Assembly: GCA_964637515.1 (NCBI GenBank)
Contig: CAZWUI010000001.1
Location: 121,245-185,244 of the forward strand
DNA: 64,000 bases
Direction of reading: 5' to 3'
From: RGIG4097 sp964637515
GTDB taxonomy: Bacteria > Bacillota > Clostridia > Christensenellales > CAG-917
Position numbers and translations under genes: made by a program. The first letter of the stretch is position 1; each line of letters opens with the position of its first letter. Shown here in pieces: positions 59,569 to 64,000 of this stretch. The notes under the pieces are model-generated. The model was not told where the DNA came from. It saw only the letters and a list, made by a program, of their open reading frames with translations, and ran no database searches.

Positions 59569-59618
59569 AGTTATATTGTTTCGCAGTTGTTGTGCCGTGA
59601 TTAAATCGGGGTTAGCGA

Positions 59619-59906
59619 TTAGGCAAACAGGTAGATAGGCACGAACAAAGTGGTTGCAATGATGATGAGGACGGTGAGAATATATGCGATTTTTCCGCCG
59701 ATCCCGGGGAGTCGTGCGTTATTCCAACCATACCAAGCGCCTGCAAGCATGAGTGTGAGCGTCGTCGCAAGTCCGCACCAAATGCCTTCGTAGCGGCAAC
59801 TGCCTTCCGCAACGAGAATTATCGTCACAAGACCGAGAAGTGCGGCAAGTATAAGGCCGTAGCAAACGACTGAGTTGATAGTGCTTTTTGATGATTTTTT
59901 TGCCAT
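59619..59906 (-). CDS. Small three-helix membrane protein
   Basis: 95 residues, three hydrophobic helices (about 14-33, 42-59, 72-94) and a Lys/Ser-rich N-terminus (MAKKSSKST). No family recognised. GGAGGTCATT gives a clear ribosome site for the ATG at 59906. The roughly 100-nt leader contains the hairpin GAGTGAAA/TTTCACTC (59940-59959). Confidence 0.7.
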   Translation of the reverse strand: MAKKSSKSTINSVVCYGLILAALLGLVTIILVAEGSCRYEGIWCGLATTLTLMLAGAWYGWNNARLPGIGGKIAYILTVLIIIATTLFVPIYLFA

Positions 59907-60007
59907 AATGACCTCCAAAAAAGTTATTTCATTTTGTGGGAGTGAAATTTCTTTCACTCACTTTCGTGCGGTGGGTTATGATTTTTGCACCCTTTATGCA
60001 CACCTAC

Positions 60008-60036
60008 ATTATACCCCCGCTCCCCCTAATTGTCTA
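60008..60036 (-). promoter_or_regulatory. Promoter of the small membrane protein
   Basis: Minus strand TAGACA (60036-60031), 17-nt G-rich spacer, TATAAT (60013-60008). Confidence 0.65.
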
Positions 60037-60083
60037 GGCGCAAATTTTTAGTTTTGTTCAAAATCGCCACAGTCCGCTCTGAA

Positions 60084-60114
60084 ACAAAATGCGGTGGCAA
60101 GCACCGCATTTTGT
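60084..60114. terminator. Terminator of the sigma-linked lipoprotein gene
   Basis: ACAAAATGCGGTG - GCAAG - CACCGCATTTTGT, a perfect 13-bp stem. Confidence 0.8.
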
Positions 60115-60168
60115 TTTCCGCTTCGGAGAACGCTTGAAGCGGGAATTTAGGGGAGAAATTATGCAATA

Positions 60169-61266
60169 TTATTTCGCTTGATTGTTGCTGTAGTTGAACG
60201 CTACGGTGCCTTTGATGCCGACGGTGAGATCATCGCTTTCGACAAGGTATTTCGCTTGACCGTTGAGGGTTGCAGAGCCGTCGTATGCGTAGACGGTTTC
60301 GCCGTAGGTGACGGACACGCCGATTTCAACGGAGCCTGCCAAATCAAGGCTGTATTCTTCGTTTGCTTGGACTTCTGCCGCACTAACGTTGATGATTGCT
60401 TTGAAGTTTGCGTTTGCTTCTGCAACTACCACGTTGATTTTTGCGTCGCCGGTCACGGTCACGATTGCACCGTATTTGCCGCCGTCGAGTTTGCCGATTT
60501 CGATTTCAACGCCTGCATTGAAGCTTTCAAATGCCGCGGTGTCGATTGCGAGAACAACGTTCCCGTCTTTGGTTGCGGTTGCGGTGAAGTCAACGTCTGC
60601 AATGCCTGCCGCACCAAGACTGAAGTTGAATGCGACGGAGCCGATTTCTGCATCGTATGCCGCAGAGCCGTCAAAGGAGAAGATTTCGACTTCTTTGTCG
60701 TTGATTTTTGCAACGATGGATGCGGTGTAGTTGAATTCTTTGCTTTCGATGTCTTTGCCGTCTTTGATGTTCAAATAGAGCACGTATTCGTCTGCGAGGA
60801 CTTTTTCGCCGTTTTCATCGACGTCGTAGATGCTGACGATCAATTTGGTGTTGTAGCCGTCTTTGTCGGACTCTGCGGTCGTAACTTGGACGTCCTTGTC
60901 GCCGACGAGTTCTTGGACTGCTTTCACGCCTTGTTCGACGATGGGTTCCATAACGTTTTCAATGACGGGTTTGACTGCATCGATTGCGGTGTTCACGAAT
61001 GCGCCGATACCGCTTATGCTTGCGGATGCGTCGAATTCAAGGTTTACGCCTTCTTCAAAATTGTCCGTATCTTCTGCCGCTGCGCCTGCTGCCGCGCCGC
61101 CCATGTATTGTGCCGCTGCCGCTACTGCGGTGCCGAGAGTTTCTGCATTGTTGGTTGCTGCGGGGGTTTCCTTGTCGCCGTTATTGCATCCAACGAAAAC
61201 GCAAAGAGAGAGTGCGCATACTGCGACGAGTGCGATGATTACAACGATTGATTTTTTGAGTTTCAT
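60169..61266 (-). CDS. Beta-rich lipoprotein linked to the sigma/anti-sigma pair
   Basis: 365 residues, lipobox CVFVGC (Cys27), an Ala-rich segment (about 48-64), then repeated beta-hairpin-like units with alternating hydrophobic residues (VEIFSFDGSAAYDAEIGSV, VVLAIDTAAFESF). No enzyme motif. AAGGAG precedes the ATG. It lies 76 nt after the RsgI-like gene, and its upstream region shares a 40-nt pattern with that of the sigma factor, so it is probably a member of the regulon. Confidence 0.78.
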   Translation of the reverse strand: MKLKKSIVVIIALVAVCALSLCVFVGCNNGDKETPAATNNAETLGTAVAAAAQYMGGAAAGAAAEDTDNFEEGVNLEFDASASISGIGAFVNTAIDAVKPVIENVMEPIVEQGVKAVQELVGDKDVQVTTAESDKDGYNTKLIVSIYDVDENGEKVLADEYVLYLNIKDGKDIESKEFNYTASIVAKINDKEVEIFSFDGSAAYDAEIGSVAFNFSLGAAGIADVDFTATATKDGNVVLAIDTAAFESFNAGVEIEIGKLDGGKYGAIVTVTGDAKINVVVAEANANFKAIINVSAAEVQANEEYSLDLAGSVEIGVSVTYGETVYAYDGSATLNGQAKYLVESDDLTVGIKGTVAFNYSNNQAK

Positions 61267-61293
61267 AACGATAATCTCCTTGTTTGTTTCACT

Positions 61294-61334
61294 ATATATA
61301 ACAAATTAAAAACTGATTTTACCAACGATTTCGA
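61294..61334 (-). promoter_or_regulatory. Shared upstream motif, lipoprotein copy
   Basis: Plus-strand TATATAACAA, AAAACT, TTTT and GATTTCGA in the same order as upstream of the sigma-factor gene (62923-62964). Likely the promoter recognised by that sigma factor or by a shared regulator. Confidence 0.5.
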
Positions 61335-61342
61335 AAAATTTT

Positions 61343-62386
61343 TTAATTTGTTTTGTTTGCTTTGATTTCCGCCTTGAGCAGAAGGTTGATGTCGAAGGCG
61401 TAGACTCCGTCGCCGTCGCAAAGGTCGCGCATAAAGTCGATGGATTCTTGGATGCCACGAGTTTCAAACGCATCCTTGAACGAGCCGAACAAATCGGTCG
61501 TATCTTCAATGCCGAGATAGCCGAGATATAGTTTCACGCATTCGTTTGCATCGGACACTGCAGCGACAAGAGAAAGAATGTTGAACGTGGTCTTATATTC
61601 TTCTATCGCAGTCAAAAGGTCGCTTGCGGTCTGCAAGATTGTGTCGAGGGTGGACGAAAATTCCACGTCTATTCGCTCCGCATACGCTTGCAGTTTTTCT
61701 TCGTCGAAACCGTTCAGGAGTTTGTTGATTTCATCTGCGTTAAGACCGCCGACATTCACTCCCGAAAGCACTTCCTTTGCTTTTTGTTCAAGGGACGCTT
61801 TTCCGCCAAAATCGAAGTTTATCACAACGTTCAGTGCGGATAAAGTTTCGTTTTCGCTGATTTTTGCAGAAATTGCATTTTCGATTTTTCTTGCGCAGTC
61901 GTCGTTGTCGTTGCATACGGTGAACTCCGCCTTTCCGCCCGCTTGCAAATAGCCAAGACTTGCGGACAGCTCAACGAGCGCAGTCGCGGTTTCATCAACG
62001 CTCTTGCCCGTGAAGTCTTCTCCGTATAACACGAGCACCGCATCTTCGTTGAGTGCGGCAACTTCGGTCACAACTCCGTCTGCGGTTGCGGTTATTCCAA
62101 ACGATGGATTGATTGACAGTGCAACGTAGGTGTCGGACGGTAGGGGTGCAACGGGCATGCCGTTTTTGTCAAGCCCGAAACCAAGCCCAAAGCCAAGTCC
62201 TATGCACGCAACGAGCACCGCCGCTATTGCGGAATAGACGTATCTTCTCGGAGCACGTCTTTTTGCGGGAGCAGATTTCTCCGCTTTCTTTTCGGAAGTC
62301 GCGCGTTCAAGAATTTTAGCCTTGACGTCCGCATTCGGCAAAATGCTTTCCGCTTGCTTTTTCAATGCTTTTTCCAAGTCTTTCAT
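61343..62386 (-). CDS. RsgI-like transmembrane anti-sigma factor
   Basis: Single-pass membrane protein (347 residues): cytoplasmic Lys-rich N-terminus (1-48), membrane helix (about 49-71), then an extracytoplasmic region starting YVALSINPSFGITATADG. The Asn93-Pro94 pair and the following VVTEVAALNEDA match the RsgI juxtamembrane domain, in which self-cleavage at Asn-Pro is established for clostridial RsgI proteins. Instead of the carbohydrate-binding C-terminus of cellulosome RsgI proteins it ends in a helical region (about 195-347). The ATG overlaps the sigma-factor stop (ATGA). Confidence 0.85.
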   Translation of the reverse strand: MKDLEKALKKQAESILPNADVKAKILERATSEKKAEKSAPAKRRAPRRYVYSAIAAVLVACIGLGFGLGFGLDKNGMPVAPLPSDTYVALSINPSFGITATADGVVTEVAALNEDAVLVLYGEDFTGKSVDETATALVELSASLGYLQAGGKAEFTVCNDNDDCARKIENAISAKISENETLSALNVVINFDFGGKASLEQKAKEVLSGVNVGGLNADEINKLLNGFDEEKLQAYAERIDVEFSSTLDTILQTASDLLTAIEEYKTTFNILSLVAAVSDANECVKLYLGYLGIEDTTDLFGSFKDAFETRGIQESIDFMRDLCDGDGVYAFDINLLLKAEIKANKTN

Positions 62387-62910
62387 TCGTCGCTACCTCC
62401 TTCAAGTTTTTTGCGGAGCGTCTTCATCGCTTCCTGATATTTGTACGTCACGGTGGACGTGGGCATGTCTAATAGTTTTGCTACTTCTCGTCGTTTGTAG
62501 CCCGCTACGGCGCACATTACGACAATCTTGAATTCTTCTTCGGATAGTATTTCTTCCGCTAGGGATAGGAGACCTATTTCGTCGTCATCCGGGAGTGTCG
62601 CACTCCCCAAAGACGTTTCGTCAAACTCCGTCGGGACTTCCCGTTTTCGCTTGTTATACTCGTTTATCGCAAGCCGCCTTGCAATTGTTGTGAGCCAAGC
62701 AAGCGCATTGCCGTCGCTGTAACTGCCTATGCTCCCAAGCGCTTTCACGTAGACGTCCTGCATCACGTCTTCGGCGGACTGGCGGTTGCGCAAGATAGAG
62801 TGCGCAGTGAAATATACCACTTTGTACGTGTTGTCGTACACGTAGTCAAAAGCGGATTCGTCCCCCTGCTTTAGCCGTAGCATCGCTCTATCAAGCGTTT
62901 CTTTCTTCAT
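62383..62910 (-). CDS. ECF-type RNA polymerase sigma factor (SigI/SigW-like role)
   Basis: 175 residues with region 2 (FDYVYDNTYKVVYFTAHSI, then SAEDVMQDVYVKAL, the core-binding and -10-reading helix) and region 4 (SEEEFKIVVMCAVAGYKRRE then VAKLLDMPTSTVTYKYQEAM, a helix-turn-helix reading the -35). The start is the ATG at 62910 with AGGAGAA; the frame continues upstream without ribosome site. Its activity is presumably held by the overlapping RsgI-like protein and released by an envelope signal. Confidence 0.93.
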   Translation of the reverse strand: MKKETLDRAMLRLKQGDESAFDYVYDNTYKVVYFTAHSILRNRQSAEDVMQDVYVKALGSIGSYSDGNALAWLTTIARRLAINEYNKRKREVPTEFDETSLGSATLPDDDEIGLLSLAEEILSEEEFKIVVMCAVAGYKRREVAKLLDMPTSTVTYKYQEAMKTLRKKLEGGSDE

Positions 62911-62922
62911 AAGTTCTCCTAC

Positions 62923-62964
62923 ATATATAACAATCGAAAACTCGTTTTTGTTGGTGGATTTCGA
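62923..62964 (-). promoter_or_regulatory. Shared upstream motif, sigma-factor copy
   Basis: Plus-strand TATATAACAA, GAAAACT, TTTTT and GATTTCGA, parallel to 61294-61334. On the coding strand this gives TCGAAATC about 23 nt before TTGTTATATA, compatible with autoregulation. Confidence 0.5.
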
Positions 62965-62999
62965 TAATTTTTTCTCGCGCGCACGCGACAATATAAGAA

Positions 63000-63018
63000 T
63001 AACCGCCTTGGGCGGTTA
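63000..63018 (-). terminator. pyrE terminator
   Basis: TAACCGCC/GGCGGTTA with a 3-nt loop; the T-tract after it is weak (TTCTTATATT). Confidence 0.5.
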
Positions 63019-63042
63019 CACTGTTATGGGTTTGATTTTCTT

Positions 63043-63669
63043 TTAGATATTCTGCCACTTGTCGTCGAACGGATTTTCCCTGAACGCAAGGATTTGCGCT
63101 TTCTGTTCTTCGGTGATACGCCCCGTCTGCACTGCGACGGTGACGACGTCGTCAAGAGAGCATAAACTCACGTTCTTGACGGATGCGTTTTCCATTGCGT
63201 CTGCGCCTTTCTTCATGCCGTAGTTGAGAATGGACACCATTCCAAGCACGTCCGCGCCCGTTTGACGAAGTTGCGCCACGCTTTCAAGCACGCTTTTTGC
63301 GGTGGATATGAGGTCTTCGATGACGACGACTTTTTGCCCGCTTTCAAGCTTTCCTTCCACTTGCCTACCCTTTCCCGTCGCACCTATTCTGACGTAACCC
63401 ATGGGAAGAGCGAGCATATGCCCTACGATTGCCGCATGTGCTATTCCCGCCGTTGCGGTGCCCATAAGGCATTCACAGTCGGGATATTCACGTTTGACGG
63501 TTTCTGCGATTGCGTTCTCGACGGCAATGCGCAAGTCGGGGGAAGTCAAGATAAGTCTGTTGTCTGAATATATGGGGCTCTTGACGCCGCTTGCCCATAC
63601 GAATGGTTTTTCGACGTTCAATTCGACTGCGCCTATGTCCAACAATCCTTTGGCGATTTCGTAGTTCAT
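63043..63669 (-). CDS. pyrE: Orotate phosphoribosyltransferase
   Basis: Transfers PRPP phosphoribose to orotate, giving OMP in pyrimidine synthesis. The PRPP-binding motif is VVVIEDLISTAKS, and SPIYSDNRLI and the flexible loop around GKGRQVEGKL are typical. 208 residues with the start at 63669 (AGGAGGT upstream); a longer frame lacks support. It is alone, without other pyr genes, behind a TTGAAA-17-TATAAT promoter. Confidence 0.94.
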   Translation of the reverse strand: MNYEIAKGLLDIGAVELNVEKPFVWASGVKSPIYSDNRLILTSPDLRIAVENAIAETVKREYPDCECLMGTATAGIAHAAIVGHMLALPMGYVRIGATGKGRQVEGKLESGQKVVVIEDLISTAKSVLESVAQLRQTGADVLGMVSILNYGMKKGADAMENASVKNVSLCSLDDVVTVAVQTGRITEEQKAQILAFRENPFDDKWQNI

Positions 63670-63687
63670 ACCGACCTCCTGTGTAGA

Positions 63688-63716
63688 ATTATAGCACATA
63701 CCGCCTTGTATTTCAA
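63688..63716 (-). promoter_or_regulatory. pyrE promoter
   Basis: Minus strand TTGAAA (63716-63711), 17-nt spacer, TATAAT (63693-63688). No PyrR attenuator is visible in the short leader. The rest of the gap to 63857 shows no element. Confidence 0.8.
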
Positions 63717-63857
63717 GGGAAATTACACGGTGCGGTTCGCTATGGAAAAATTAGTCAGAAGAAAACTCCGCCGTTTTTCCTATCCTATTTTCTTTGCACT
63801 CCCTTTTCATTCAAATGTTTGCAAATTTGACTTCAAATCATTCAAGTTTTCACAAAC

Positions 63858-63885
63858 AAAAAGCACTGCGCTTGGCAGTGCTTTT
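63858..63885 (-). terminator. Terminator of the gene cut at the right edge
   Basis: AAAAAGCACTGC - GCTTG - GCAGTGCTTTT, 22 nt beyond the stop codon at 63907. Confidence 0.85.
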
Positions 63886-63906
63886 GTGTTTGTTGTTGAT
63901 TTTCGC

Positions 63907-64000
63907 TTATGCGATTTCGTCAAGAACTTCGTCGCCCAAGTCAAGAACTTCGTCGCCCAAGTCAAGAACTTCGTCGCCCAAGTCAAGGAGTTCGTCTTCG
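63907..64000 (-). CDS. 3' end of a gene encoding heptad repeats (partial)
   Basis: The last 31 codons before a TAA stop at 63909-63907; the rest lies beyond the window. The frame encodes three near-identical 7-residue units LDLGDEV, then LDEIA at the C-terminus. DNA repeats have a 21-bp period and are almost exact, so they are recent. The peptide is very acidic and amphipathic. The gene's function is unknown. Confidence 0.7.
   Translation of the reverse strand, partial: EDELLDLGDEVLDLGDEVLDLGDEVLDEIA
63914..63992. repeat. 21-bp in-frame tandem repeat
   Basis: Unit GTCAAGAACTTCGTCGCCCA plus A on the plus strand, about 3.5 copies, in frame with the partial gene. The left-most and right-most units are diverged. 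Confidence 0.85.

Noticed and set aside
60178..61251. 357-codon plus-strand open frame
   Set aside because: Mirror of the sigma-linked lipoprotein gene; Cys/Phe/Asp-rich nonsense composition.
63907..64000. Possible CRISPR or minisatellite array
   Set aside because: Units are contiguous without spacers and stay in frame to a stop codon, so a coding tandem repeat is the better explanation.

Overview
The window is ordinary bacterial chromosome from a low-to-mid-GC Gram-positive lineage, most likely an uncultured gut Clostridia-type Firmicute. This is inferred from consensus TTGACA-17-TATAAT promoters, AGGAGG-type ribosome sites, a CIRCE heat-shock operator, an ecfA-ecfT-truA cluster, the rpmH-rnpA-yidD-yidC-jag-mnmE-mnmG cluster, and many lipoproteins with a C-N-x-G/E start. 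I see no rRNA, tRNA, CRISPR array, prophage or intact insertion sequence. No species can be named from the sequence alone.

Layout. 0-5.5 kb: glnS with a small acetyltransferase-like gene, diverging from a fused ECF-transporter ATPase, its membrane partner ecfT, and truA. 5.6-20.2 kb: sugar and cell-wall metabolism (GH3 glycosidase, nagA, a cell-wall amidase, FGGY kinase, GH27 alpha-galactosidase, D-aminoacylase-type amidohydrolase), a DnaA-box cluster, an M1 peptidase and a CIRCE-controlled HSP20. 20.2-29.2 kb: dut, a 2[4Fe-4S] ferredoxin, an alpha/beta hydrolase, a split chromate-family transporter, several membrane proteins, and a nitroreductase behind a structured leader. 29.3-34.5 kb: split transketolase plus two related proteins of unknown function and a class-III aminotransferase. 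34.7-42.5 kb: PfoR-like permease, M28-like membrane protein, two large lipoproteins and a short-chain dehydrogenase. 42.6-46.8 kb: asnS-asnA-aspS. 46.9-56.6 kb: trxB, a candidate small RNA, glmM, and the mnmG-to-rpmH translation, tRNA-modification and membrane-insertion operon, with uppP where dnaA would often be. 56.7-64 kb: ychF, argS, a small membrane protein, an ECF sigma factor with an RsgI-like anti-sigma factor and a linked lipoprotein, pyrE, and the end of a gene with tandem repeats.

How the genes fit together. Several cassettes follow familiar logic: ECF transporter core; sigma/anti-sigma pair and a likely target lipoprotein sharing an upstream motif; Asp/Asn supply and aminoacylation genes together; a carbohydrate-scavenging set (GH3, GH27, nagA, xylulokinase-like kinase, transketolase).

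The least explained signals are non-coding: a C-rich small RNA with two mutually exclusive 5' hairpins (about 48.1-48.2 kb), a leader-peptide/terminator leader before the nitroreductase (26.4-26.6 kb), several promoters placed so close to the start codon that the mRNAs should be leaderless, a palindromic operator containing both promoter hexamers of the GH27 gene, and a palindromic DnaA-box cluster far from any dnaA. Among proteins, the transketolase / unknown-family / aminotransferase neighbourhood is the best candidate for an undescribed pathway.
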